A DNA stretch of 31,455 nucleotides from Halanaerobium sp. (GTDB lineage: Bacteria > Bacillota > Halanaerobiia > Halanaerobiales > Halanaerobiaceae), in NCBI GenBank assembly GCA_003070825.1, contig QBLP01000002.1, positions 1 to 31,455 of the forward strand, given 5' to 3'. Position numbers and translations under genes: made by a program. The notes beneath the pieces are model-generated. The model was not told the DNA's origin, searched no databases, and worked only from the letters and a program-made list of their open reading frames with translations. How positions within the stretch are numbered: position 1 is the first letter of the stretch; each line of letters begins with the position of its first letter. Positions 16,447 through 23,837 of this stretch are shown in pieces.

Positions 16447-17207
16447 TGTTTTTAGAAATTAAGGCGCTAAATTTTTCTTATACTGAAGATAATATTTTAA
16501 AGAGGATAAATTTAAATGTGCAAAAAGGTGAATTGATTACCTTAATTGGCCCTAATGGATCAGGGAAGAGTACACTTTTAAAATGTATTAATAACTATCT
16601 TCAAATCAATCAGGGTAAGATAAAAATTAAGAATAAAGAGATATCAGAGTACACTCAGAGAGAACTGGCTCAAATAATAGCCTATGTGCCTCAGGCAGCT
16701 GAAGATATATCAAAATTAAATGTTTTTGAAACAGTATTAATGGGCAGAAAACCTCACAGCAGCTGGAAAGCCAGCAGAGAAGATAAGAAAATAACTGCTA
16801 AAGTAATTGGAGAGATGGGTCTGGAATCGATTGCTTTTAAGAATCTGAATGAGCTGAGCGGTGGTCAGAGACAGAAAGTTTTTATTGCCAGAGCAGCGGC
16901 GCAGAAAGCGGAACTGATTTTACTGGATGAGCCGACAAATAATCTTGATTTAAAACATCAATTAGAAATTTTTAATCTAATCAGAAAAGAAGTTAAAAAC
17001 GGCAAAACAGCAATAGTCACAATGCATGATCTATCACTGGTCAGCCGTTTTAGTGACCGAATAATTATGCTTAAAAATGGAAAGGTTTTTTCCGATGGTA
17101 ACCAAAACTCTTTATCAGCAGCTAAAATCAACTCTGTTTATGGGGTTGAAGTTAGCTTAAAAGAGCATAATGGTAAAAAGATAATAATACCAGAAAAAGT
17201 AGTCTAA
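16446..17207 (+). CDS. FepC/BtuD-type ABC transporter ATPase (probable nickel uptake)
   Basis: Cytoplasmic ATPase of 253 residues energising the FecCD-type importer. Walker A GPNGSGKST, Q-loop YVPQAAED, signature LSGGQRQKV, Walker B LILLDEPTNNLD and switch histidine in TMHDLSL are all intact. The ATG at 16446 overlaps the permease stop as TGATG and has GGGAGG at 16432-16437 (8-nt spacer). A TTG one codon upstream is possible but less well placed. Its stop overlaps by 4 nt the stop of the convergent TspO/MBR-like gene, and no terminator is seen between them. Confidence 0.94.
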   Translation: MFLEIKALNFSYTEDNILKRINLNVQKGELITLIGPNGSGKSTLLKCINNYLQINQGKIKIKNKEISEYTQRELAQIIAYVPQAAEDISKLNVFETVLMGRKPHSSWKASREDKKITAKVIGEMGLESIAFKNLNELSGGQRQKVFIARAAAQKAELILLDEPTNNLDLKHQLEIFNLIRKEVKNGKTAIVTMHDLSLVSRFSDRIIMLKNGKVFSDGNQNSLSAAKINSVYGVEVSLKEHNGKKIIIPEKVV

Positions 17208-17968
17208 CTTTTAGATTTTGCCTGGAAAGTTGTAATAATTTTAATTGAGATAACCAAAATAGAGAGACCAGCAGTAATAATAATTGTCATACCAGGCAGT
17301 TGATAATTCAGCTGAGCACCGATAATACCAATATAGGCCCAGATAACAACCAGGGCAAAGGCTATATTTTTGTATTTATCTAAAATTTTAACTGCAATAG
17401 CCAGCCCGGTTAAGATACCAATAATTGCTGCGATATTGAGAAAGTTAGCAGGCCAGTTATCATTATAATAGACTAAGAGTGCCATGAAATTTGCAATTGA
17501 GGCTACTGTAACCCAGGCGGTATAGATACTAAAAGGCAGTTTAAGGCCGATATACTCTGAAAGAGAATAATTTTGATATTGATGCAGCCTCTTAAATATT
17601 TGGAAAAGCGATAAAGGCAGTATTAAAATTACTAACATTGATAAAGGAATAGAAAGATTATGCCAGAGATAAAGCCAGCTTCCATTAGCAATCGAAGCAA
17701 TAATAAAATATGGCCCTGTAGAAAACTCCTGATTAATTTTACCTTTACCAACAAACTGATAAACTATAAAAATTATTAGCAGAGTATAAATTACTCCCCA
17801 GATGGAAAAGGTAAAGCCAGCAGGTGTAAATGGATTTTGATATAGATCAGATACTTCTCCACTTGAAATTCCATTAATCGGCAGGTAATTTGCCAGGAAA
17901 TTGACAAAGATTGTAAGCAGTAAAAAGATTAAATTGGTTATTTTTAGAGTCATTTTATTTTTTTGCAT
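17204..17968 (-). CDS. TspO/MBR-like polytopic membrane protein
   Basis: Membrane protein of 254 residues with about seven hydrophobic spans. The segment NPFTPAGFTFSIWGVIYTLL after the first span is the conserved motif of a family often annotated as tryptophan-rich sensory or TspO/MBR-related; proven ligands are not known to me for this longer form. Start ATG 17968, 3 nt after the Shine-Dalgarno run AGGGGTGAG (complement of 17972-17980). An in-frame TTG at 17983 precedes that site and is rejected. It lies just downstream of the YibE/F gene with a 20-nt gap, so both are likely one transcript. The stop is tail-to-tail with the nickel ATPase gene (4-nt overlap). Confidence 0.75.
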   Translation of the reverse strand: MQKNKMTLKITNLIFLLLTIFVNFLANYLPINGISSGEVSDLYQNPFTPAGFTFSIWGVIYTLLIIFIVYQFVGKGKINQEFSTGPYFIIASIANGSWLYLWHNLSIPLSMLVILILPLSLFQIFKRLHQYQNYSLSEYIGLKLPFSIYTAWVTVASIANFMALLVYYNDNWPANFLNIAAIIGILTGLAIAVKILDKYKNIAFALVVIWAYIGIIGAQLNYQLPGMTIIITAGLSILVISIKIITTFQAKSKS

Positions 17969-17988
17969 TAACTCACCCCTCAAGTAAA

Positions 17989-19116
17989 TTATTTAGAACC
18001 TATTTTTTTATATAAAACAGCCGCCGAAAAAGCTGTTATTGGTATAGTAATAATTAGTCCTACTGTACCTGCCAGACCTCTAATAATTTCTGTTGCTACT
18101 AAATCCATATTTACAAGCTCTATCCAGCCATCACTAAAATGATAAAAAAGTATAAATAAGGATAAAGAACTACCTGCATATGCTAAAATCAAAGTATTAG
18201 ACATAGTTCCGATTATATCTCTCCCTACCTGTAGACCAATTTTATATAATTTAGCTGTAGATAAGCTTTTGCTGTTTTCCCAGGTACTTTCGGCAACTGA
18301 AGCAATGGACATTGCTACATCAGTTACTGCTCCCAGACTGCCAATAATTATTCCAGCAAAAAGAATTCCCTTTGGATCAAATTCAAGTTCTGACCCTATA
18401 AGTAGGCGGGCTTCTTCACTGCTTAACCCACTCAGCTCAACCAATTGGCCAAAAACATAAGCAAGTATACCAGCACAGATAACGCCAGCAGCAGTACCGA
18501 TAATGGCAGCCAGTGATTTAACTGTAAGGCCACCAATTATTCCCTGAATAATTACAATTAAAACTAATGAAGTTAAAACTGCTGTCTGGATTGGAGCAGC
18601 TCCTTCGGCAATCTGTGGAATTAAATAAAAGAAAATAATTCCCATAGTTAAAAGAAGTGCTAATATAGTTCTAACCCCCTGTTTTTTAGCGATTATTAAG
18701 AGTAAAAGTAGAGTCAGAAGACCAAGATAAATCAGACCTCTCTCTCTTAGAAGATCCTGAAAATGAACTTCCACAAGCTCTCCATTTTCATAAAAAGCTG
18801 CCAGCAGAATTCTATCACCAGTTTCCAGCAGATGTTCACCATAGATACTGTTTCGCATAATATTATTTTCGATTTCCATTGTTTCGCCAGAATATTCTTC
18901 AGATGTAATTTCAACCTTTAAATTTTGTCTGTATTTTATTCGTCCTTCCTCAAAAGCCTCAGTTTCCACCTCTAAAATTTTGCCCTTTAAGGTTCCTTCT
19001 TCAAAGCTAATATTTTGATTAAATGGATCTTCAGTATCTGTTTGAGCAGAGATAACTGTGGTAAAAAGAATTAGAGAAATGCTGAATAATAGTAAAAGAT
19101 AAAATAGTTTTTTCAT
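17989..19116 (-). CDS. YibE/F-family membrane protein
   Basis: Exported-then-membrane protein of 375 residues. A signal-like hydrophobic N-terminus (MKKLFYLLLLFSISLILFTT, then VISAQ) is followed by a beta-rich extracytoplasmic domain to about residue 130. Seven or so membrane spans follow, containing the YibE/F core: GGLTVKSLAAIIGTAAGVI, FAGIIIGSLGAVTDVAMSIA and GRDIIGTMSNTLILAYAG. The biochemical role of this family is unknown to me. Start ATG 19116, 6 nt after GAGG (complement of 19123-19126). The GTG at 19128, just upstream of that site, is rejected. It heads a two-gene minus-strand unit with the TspO/MBR-like gene and has a perfect inverted repeat at its promoter. Confidence 0.88.
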   Translation of the reverse strand: MKKLFYLLLLFSISLILFTTVISAQTDTEDPFNQNISFEEGTLKGKILEVETEAFEEGRIKYRQNLKVEITSEEYSGETMEIENNIMRNSIYGEHLLETGDRILLAAFYENGELVEVHFQDLLRERGLIYLGLLTLLLLLIIAKKQGVRTILALLLTMGIIFFYLIPQIAEGAAPIQTAVLTSLVLIVIIQGIIGGLTVKSLAAIIGTAAGVICAGILAYVFGQLVELSGLSSEEARLLIGSELEFDPKGILFAGIIIGSLGAVTDVAMSIASVAESTWENSKSLSTAKLYKIGLQVGRDIIGTMSNTLILAYAGSSLSLFILFYHFSDGWIELVNMDLVATEIIRGLAGTVGLIITIPITAFSAAVLYKKIGSK

Positions 19117-19202
19117 TTTAAACCTCACTTTAATGAAATTTTATAGTAATAGGTAATATTTCTATACTTCTTTTTAACTTCTGTAAATCCTGCAAAAATA
19201 CT

Positions 19203-19228
19203 ATTATATTAGCACATTATCATGCTAA
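19203..19228 (-). promoter_or_regulatory. Probable -10 box and inverted-repeat operator of the YibE/F gene
   Basis: On the minus strand TATAAT (complement of 19203-19208) lies about 85 nt upstream of the YibE/F start. Immediately next to it is the perfect inverted repeat TTAGCA-N8-TGCTAA (19209-19228), which occupies the -35/-10 spacer region where a repressor would act. The regulator is not identified. No good -35 is seen. Confidence 0.45.
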
Positions 19229-19269
19229 AGAACAAAAGAAATAATTTTGAAAAAATTTGCACAAAGCCC

Positions 19270-19297
19270 TTGCATAATTATTTAAAAGTAGTATAAT
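19270..19297 (+). promoter_or_regulatory. Sigma-A-type promoter of the small 46-codon gene
   Basis: TTGCAT (19270-19275), 16-nt spacer, TATAAT (19292-19297). Transcription would start near 19304 and give a leader of about 117 nt. Confidence 0.75.
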
Positions 19298-19303
19298 GAA
19301 ATT

Positions 19304-19420
19304 GAACCGACAGAGAGTGAGTAGCGGAGTTAACTATTAGGTCGGTGGATTATATTATTGGAACAAGTAGATGTGCAGCGAGTATGTTCCCTACTAAAAT
19401 TATTAAAGGGGGCATTACTA
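19304..19420 (+). promoter_or_regulatory. Structured 5' leader with alternative pairings, possible unclassified cis-regulatory RNA
   Basis: Hairpin 1: ACCGAC (19306-19311) with GTCGGT (19341-19346), enclosing AGTAG (19320-19324) with CTATT (19334-19338). Hairpin 2: GGAACA (19360-19365) with TGTTCC (19385-19390). The 3' arm of hairpin 2 overlaps TTCCCT (19387-19392), which can instead pair with the Shine-Dalgarno AGGGGG (19407-19412). AGTAG (19366-19370) can also pair with CTACT (19391-19395). These pairings exclude one another, so an on/off control of translation is possible. I cannot match it to a known riboswitch class. The folds were worked out by eye. Confidence 0.5.
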
Positions 19421-19561
19421 ATGAAAACCATTTTTAAGCACAAGCGCGCTCACAAGGATCACAAGGATCAGGTCAATGTTAACACCAAGTCTGATACCGA
19501 CGCACATGTAAAATTAAAAGATAGCGCCTTAATGGATTACTACATGATGGGCGGCTATTAA
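19421..19561 (+). CDS. Small His/Lys-rich protein of 46 residues, function unknown
   Basis: I do not recognise this protein. ATG 19421 has AAAGGGGG at 19405-19412 with an 8-nt spacer; a longer in-frame reading from a TTG at 19358 would run through the leader hairpin and is rejected. The N-terminus is basic and histidine-bearing (H7, H11, H14), built partly from a perfect 9-nt tandem repeat CACAAGGAT encoding HKD twice. An alternating polar/hydrophobic middle (VNVNTKSDTDAHVKLKDSAL) follows, and the end is DYYMMGGY. No cysteine, membrane span or signal peptide. Its codons favour C- and G-ending forms (AAG, AAC, ACC, GGC) more than neighbours, a mark of high expression. Promoter, leader and terminator belong to it alone. 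A metal-binding, stress or regulatory peptide are guesses. Confidence 0.72.
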   Translation: MKTIFKHKRAHKDHKDQVNVNTKSDTDAHVKLKDSALMDYYMMGGY

Positions 19562-19584
19562 AATCAAAGAGCAAGAATTAAGAC

Positions 19585-19608
19585 ACCGGGGCTTTTGCCC
19601 CGGTTTTT
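19585..19608 (+). terminator. Strong rho-independent terminator of the small-gene unit
   Basis: ACCGGGGC (19585-19592) and GCCCCGGT (19597-19604) form a perfect stem with a TTTT loop, followed by TTTT. It closes the unit 23 nt after the 46-codon gene. Confidence 0.95.
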
Positions 19609-19676
19609 ATTATTTACCCATAAAAGCATCGGATTATTCTTTTATAAAGATTATCAAAAAAAATTGCCCTAATTGT

Positions 19677-19705
19677 TTGACTTTTTTAAATTCCACTGCT
19701 ATAAT
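19677..19705 (+). promoter_or_regulatory. Promoter of the alpha-glucoside operon
   Basis: TTGACT (19677-19682), exact 17-nt spacer, TATAAT (19700-19705) with a TGC extension. One of the best promoters in the window; it drives the binding protein gene and probably the genes behind it. Confidence 0.88.
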
Positions 19706-19711
19706 TATTTA

Positions 19712-19725
19712 TGGAAGCGATTCCA
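19712..19725 (+). promoter_or_regulatory. LacI-family operator 1
   Basis: TGGAAGCGATTCCA, a near-perfect palindrome with the central CG typical of LacI/GalR sites. It starts 7 nt after the -10 box and so covers the transcription start. Its likely ligand is the LacI-type repressor encoded at 22775. Confidence 0.85.
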
Positions 19726-19746
19726 AATTAATTTTTTTAACTTCTT

Positions 19747-19760
19747 TGGAAGCGGTTCCA
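19747..19760 (+). promoter_or_regulatory. LacI-family operator 2
   Basis: TGGAAGCGGTTCCA, the same operator with one changed base, centred 35 bp downstream of operator 1. A doubled site within the leader suggests a roadblock or cooperative repression. Catabolite control by CcpA, whose sites look similar, is an alternative reading for either copy. Confidence 0.82.
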
Positions 19761-19788
19761 CAACAAAAAATTAAGGGGGATTAATTTT

Positions 19789-21006
19789 ATGAAGAATTTA
19801 CGTTCAGTTTTATCTTTATTATTAGTTTTATTATTAGTTTTTGGTATAAGCGCTGTCGGTTTAGCTCAGGAAGTTGAGTTAGAGTTTTTTCAGAACAAGC
19901 GGGAAGCTGTAGAAACTTTTGACAAATTAATTGAGAAATTTGAAGAAGAAAATCCTAATATCAATATTGAGCAAAATCATGTTCCTGATGCAGAAACAGT
20001 TTTAAAGTCAAGATTAGCAAGAAATAGAATACCTGATATCATGGGACTTGGTGGTAACTTCACTTATGGTCAGATAGCAGATGCTGGAATTTTAAAGAAT
20101 TTCGATGATACTTCATATCTAAGTGATACCCAAACAGCTTATCGAGAAATGCTGCAGGATTTACATGATGGCAGCAGTAATTATGGAGTTCCATATACAG
20201 CAAATGCAAATACAGTTTTATACAATAAAGATAAGTTTGAGGAATTAGGACTGGATATTCCACAGACCTGGGATGAATTTATCGAAACAGCGGAAACTAT
20301 TCAGGAAAATGATGGAACTCCTTTTTATCTAACATTTAAGGATGCCTGGACAATTATGGTACCCTGGAATTTCTTAGCAGCAAATCTGCATGGAGAAAAC
20401 TTTATTGAAGAAAGAACAGAAAATGAAACTACTTTTAAATCCAGATATGAAGAAGTTTCAGAAAAATTATATAAATTATTAGATTATGGCCAGGATGATG
20501 TATTTGGTTTTGGTTATGATCAGGGAAATCAAGCTTTTGCCAATGGAGAATCATTTATGTATATTCAGGGTGTCTGGGCAATTAATCCTATTTTAGAATC
20601 AAATCCTGATTTAAACCTGGGAGCTTTTGCAATGCCAGTTGTTAATGATGCAGAAGAAAATATGCTAGTTTCTGGTGTAGATACTGTTCTGACAATGAAT
20701 AAAAACACTGATCATCCTGAAGCGGCTGAAAAGTTCATTCAATTCTTACTTGAAGAAGAAAATGCACAATTCTATATTGATGAACAGATGACTTTCTCTG
20801 CAGTAGAAAATGTATTTCAGGAAGATCCAACAGTTGTTGATTTAAAGACATATTTTGAAAGTGGGAAGATTGCGCCTTTCCCTGATCATTACTATCCATC
20901 TGGAATGCAGGTTCCTAACTTAATTCAAGGTTTCCTACACGAAGGTGATGTGGAAGAATTCTTAAATACTCTTGATTCAGAATGGAATAAGGTACAGTCC
21001 AGATAA
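19789..21006 (+). CDS. Sugar ABC transporter substrate-binding protein (family 1, alpha-glucoside type)
   Basis: Extracytoplasmic sugar-binding protein of 405 residues. A signal peptide ends near VGLA before QEVELEF and has no lipobox cysteine. The family-1 core is recognisable: VETFDKLIEKFEEENPNI, DIMGLGGNF, YGVPYTANANTVLYNKDKF, then PQTWDEFIETAETIQ, and NTDHPEAAEKFIQFLL near the end. AAGGGGGA at 19773-19780 lies 8 nt before the ATG. It is the first gene behind a promoter with two LacI-type operators. The oligo-1,6-glucosidase in the same locus suggests isomalto-oligosaccharides or related alpha-glucosides, by context only. A stable hairpin follows the gene. Confidence 0.93.
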   Translation: MKNLRSVLSLLLVLLLVFGISAVGLAQEVELEFFQNKREAVETFDKLIEKFEEENPNINIEQNHVPDAETVLKSRLARNRIPDIMGLGGNFTYGQIADAGILKNFDDTSYLSDTQTAYREMLQDLHDGSSNYGVPYTANANTVLYNKDKFEELGLDIPQTWDEFIETAETIQENDGTPFYLTFKDAWTIMVPWNFLAANLHGENFIEERTENETTFKSRYEEVSEKLYKLLDYGQDDVFGFGYDQGNQAFANGESFMYIQGVWAINPILESNPDLNLGAFAMPVVNDAEENMLVSGVDTVLTMNKNTDHPEAAEKFIQFLLEEENAQFYIDEQMTFSAVENVFQEDPTVVDLKTYFESGKIAPFPDHYYPSGMQVPNLIQGFLHEGDVEEFLNTLDSEWNKVQSR

Positions 21007-21026
21007 GAAGTTAAAGTCTTTAATAT

Positions 21027-21057
21027 AGGAGTTCTTCTCAAAATGAGGAGGACTCCT
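21027..21057 (+). other. Intercistronic hairpin after the sugar-binding protein gene
   Basis: 14-bp stem: AGGAGTTCTTCTCA (21027-21040) with TGAGGAGGACTCCT (21044-21057), two G-U pairs, AAA loop. Only a weak T-rich tail follows, so it is more likely a partial terminator or RNA-stabilising element that raises binding-protein mRNA above permease mRNA. Confidence 0.7.
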
Positions 21058-21081
21058 TAATTATAGAAGGAGGAGAAAGTA

Positions 21082-21945
21082 ATGAAAAAAACTTCATCCA
21101 TATTTTACTGGATGACAATACCGGCATTTATACTATTTTTTGTTTTTCACACACTTCCGGCTCTACAGGGGATATTTTATAGTTTTACAGATTACATAGG
21201 ATTTGGAGACTATGGTTTTGTTGGATTTAGAAATTTTATTAATCTATTGAATGATGGAAGAGCTTTTGATGCTTATATTTTCACATTTAAATTTGCTATT
21301 GTATCAACAATTATAGTAAATATACTGAGTTTATTAATTGCTTTAGGCTTAAATGCAAAAATTAAGTTTAAAGATACTTTTAGAGCAATTTATTTTGTTC
21401 CATATATGTTGAGTATATTAGTTGTTGGTTATATTTTTAATCATATTTTTACATTTATAGTTCCAGAAATTGGCCGCAACCTGGGGATAGATATTTTAAG
21501 CAAAAATATTTTAGGTAATATGGATTTAGCCTGGGTTGGAGTAGTTATTCTTGCTGTCTGGAATTCCAGTGGGTTTAATACTCTGTTATATCTATCTGGC
21601 TTACAAACAGTTCCAGATGAATTATATGAGGTAGCTAAAATAGATGGTGCAGGTAAATGGGATCAGTTTAAGCATATTACATTTCCGTTGATTGCTCCTT
21701 TTTTCACCATTAATATTGTTATTTCTATGCGCGGGTTTTTAATGGTTTTTGACCATATTATGGCTTTAACTCAGGGAGGACCTGGACGGGCAACAGAATC
21801 GATAACATTACTTATTTATAATGGTGGTTTTATGGGTGGAGAATTTGCCTATCAAACTGCAAATGCAGTTGTCTTTTTAATTGTAGTTTTATCTATTTCT
21901 TTATTCCAGATCAAAGTACTGCAGAAACGTGAGGTGGATTACTAA
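21082..21945 (+). CDS. Sugar ABC transporter permease (MalF-type)
   Basis: Inner-membrane permease of 287 residues with six membrane spans. The EAA loop reads ELYEVAKIDGAGKWDQFKHITFPLI, and the start YWMTIPAFILFFVFHTLPALQGIFYSF is typical of MalF-like subunits. AGGAGG at 21068-21073 lies 8 nt before the ATG. The stop TAA overlaps the ATG of the next permease (TAATG), so translation is coupled. No ATPase gene is in the locus, so a shared MsmX/MalK-type ATPase from elsewhere must serve it. Confidence 0.94.
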   Translation: MKKTSSIFYWMTIPAFILFFVFHTLPALQGIFYSFTDYIGFGDYGFVGFRNFINLLNDGRAFDAYIFTFKFAIVSTIIVNILSLLIALGLNAKIKFKDTFRAIYFVPYMLSILVVGYIFNHIFTFIVPEIGRNLGIDILSKNILGNMDLAWVGVVILAVWNSSGFNTLLYLSGLQTVPDELYEVAKIDGAGKWDQFKHITFPLIAPFFTINIVISMRGFLMVFDHIMALTQGGPGRATESITLLIYNGGFMGGEFAYQTANAVVFLIVVLSISLFQIKVLQKREVDY

Positions 21946-22766
21946 TGAAAGAGAAAACAAATTGGTGGGCGACAGGTTTACTTCTTTTAGGATCATTTAT
22001 TATAATAATTCCACTCTATATGGCTTTAATAGTTTCACTAAAAAACCCACAGCAGCTGGCAGAATCGATACTGGCCGTACCGGATACTTTTCAATTTCGT
22101 AATTATCTAGAAGCAATTAAACTGACTAATTATTTTCAGAGTTTAAAAAACAGTGCTTATGTTACTATTCCAACGGTGGCAATTGTATTGGTTGTTAATT
22201 CAATGGTTTCTTATGCTATAGCAAGAAATATGCATAAAAAATATTTTAAATTTCTATATTTCTATTTTATTAGTGCAATGTTTATACCATTTCCTTTAAT
22301 TATGCTGCCTTTAGTTAAAGAAATGGCAATGATTAGCCTTGATAATCTTCATGGTCTTATATTATTATATATAGTATATGCCCTACCCTTAAATGTTTTT
22401 ATTTATGTAGGTTATATAAAAACTCTACCAAAAAGTATAGAAGAAGCGGCTATAATAGATGGGGCAAATGTCTGGCAGATTTTTTGGAGGATTATATTTC
22501 CTGTACTTAAACCAATTAATGCCACAGTGGCAATTTTAACTGCTTTAAAGGCCTGGAATGACTTCTTATTACCATTATTGATGATTAGTGATCGTTCCAG
22601 TATGACATTACCCTTAGTTCAACATGTTTTTCAATCACAGTTTAGTACAGATTATAGTTTAGCTTTTGCTTCTTATATACTTGCATTACTCCCTATGCTA
22701 TTGGTTTATATTATTGCACAAAAGAAAATAATCAGTGGAGTTATGAGGGGATCAGTGAAAGGATAA
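21945..22766 (+). CDS. Sugar ABC transporter permease (MalG-type)
   Basis: Second permease subunit, 273 residues, six membrane spans. The EAA loop reads SIEEAAIIDGANVWQIFWRIIFPVL, followed by KAWNDFLLPLLMI, both typical of MalG-type proteins. GAGGTGG at 21931-21937 precedes the ATG by 7 nt. The LacI-type regulator gene begins 8 nt after its stop, so it is in the same transcript. Confidence 0.94.
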   Translation: MKEKTNWWATGLLLLGSFIIIIPLYMALIVSLKNPQQLAESILAVPDTFQFRNYLEAIKLTNYFQSLKNSAYVTIPTVAIVLVVNSMVSYAIARNMHKKYFKFLYFYFISAMFIPFPLIMLPLVKEMAMISLDNLHGLILLYIVYALPLNVFIYVGYIKTLPKSIEEAAIIDGANVWQIFWRIIFPVLKPINATVAILTALKAWNDFLLPLLMISDRSSMTLPLVQHVFQSQFSTDYSLAFASYILALLPMLLVYIIAQKKIISGVMRGSVKG

Positions 22767-22774
22767 TTAATAGT

Positions 22775-23770
22775 ATGGCTAAAGATAAGGTTAATATTTA
22801 TGATGTAGCAAAAAAAGCTGGAGTTGGGATTGGAACAGTTTCAAGAGTTCTTAATAACAGTCAAAAAGTTAAAGAAGAAACTAGAGATAAAGTCCTGGAA
22901 GTAATGAAAGAACTAAATTATCGTCCTAATAAGTTAGCACAGAATCTGGCAAGCCAAACTGCCAATGCGATTGCAGTTATTGTACCAACTTTTATTGATC
23001 ATTATTTTGTCGAAGTATTAAAAGGAATTCAGGATGCTTTGGAGGAAGAAAAAATTGATTTAATATTATACAAGATTGATAAAGATGAAAAAATGATGGA
23101 TAAGATTATGGATATAGTGCAGAGTAAAAAGGTAGATGGTATTGCAGCTGTGACAATGGATATTTCAAAGCACGATTATAAAGCATTATTAAAAGAGGAT
23201 GTACCGGTAGTACTTGCAGATGAAAACACATCTGACTTTCATTCAATCTATTTGGATGATATTAAGGGTGCTGAAATGGCAATTAATTATCTGCTAAATT
23301 TGGGACATAAAAAGATTGCTTTTATAGATGGTTTAAAAGAAAGTCAGCATGGAAGTGATCGTCTTAAAGGTGTAAAAAAAGCTCTTGGATCAAAAAACCT
23401 GCAGCTGGCTTCTGAACTTTTAAAATTTGGAGATTTTCATACTGAAGACGGCTATCAATCAATGCAGGAGATCCTTTCCCTTCCGGAAGAAAAATGGCCG
23501 ACAGCAGTTTTTGCCGCTTCTGACAATCAGGCAATCGGTGTCCTGCAGGCTATGGAAGAAAAAAAGCTCAAGGCTCCAGATGATATTGCAGTAGTCGGTT
23601 ATGATAATATAGAATTGGCTAAATATCTAAAGATCACAACAATCTGGCAGCCCATGTATCAGTTAGGACACCTGACTATTGAAGTGCTGCTTAAAGCAAT
23701 TAATGGAGAAATAGAAGGTAAATTCAGTAAAGAGTTAGAATTAAAATTACTGAAACGAGAAACTGCTTAA
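22775..23770 (+). CDS. LacI-family transcriptional regulator of the alpha-glucoside operon
   Basis: Repressor of 331 residues. The N-terminal helix-turn-helix and hinge (NIYDVAKKAGVGIGTVSRVL, LNYRPNKLAQNLAS) are classic LacI/GalR. The rest is a periplasmic-binding-protein-like sugar sensor (VDGIAAVTMD, HKKIAFIDG, AVFAASDNQAIGVLQAMEEK, VVGYDNIELAKY). AAAGGA at 22758-22763 precedes the ATG by 11 nt. The two TGGAAGCGNTTCCA palindromes at 19712 and 19747 fit a LacI-type site and are its probable targets, so it would repress its own operon. The inducer is presumably an alpha-glucoside. Confidence 0.93.
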   Translation: MAKDKVNIYDVAKKAGVGIGTVSRVLNNSQKVKEETRDKVLEVMKELNYRPNKLAQNLASQTANAIAVIVPTFIDHYFVEVLKGIQDALEEEKIDLILYKIDKDEKMMDKIMDIVQSKKVDGIAAVTMDISKHDYKALLKEDVPVVLADENTSDFHSIYLDDIKGAEMAINYLLNLGHKKIAFIDGLKESQHGSDRLKGVKKALGSKNLQLASELLKFGDFHTEDGYQSMQEILSLPEEKWPTAVFAASDNQAIGVLQAMEEKKLKAPDDIAVVGYDNIELAKYLKITTIWQPMYQLGHLTIEVLLKAINGEIEGKFSKELELKLLKRETA

Positions 23771-23837
23771 AATAATAACTTTTTTCTGATATGATATTAT
23801 TTATAAATATAAAATAAATTGAAGAAAAGGTGTTTTT

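Noticed and set aside
19304..19420. Leader as a yybP-ykoY (manganese) riboswitch because of its GAGTAGC motif
   Set aside because: Only that short motif matches; the other conserved loop and helices of the class are not seen, and the downstream gene is not a typical target.
19358..19561. Longer 67-codon version of the small gene starting at TTG 19358
   Set aside because: It would translate through the hairpin and the Shine-Dalgarno region, has no ribosome binding site, and the ATG at 19421 is ideally placed.
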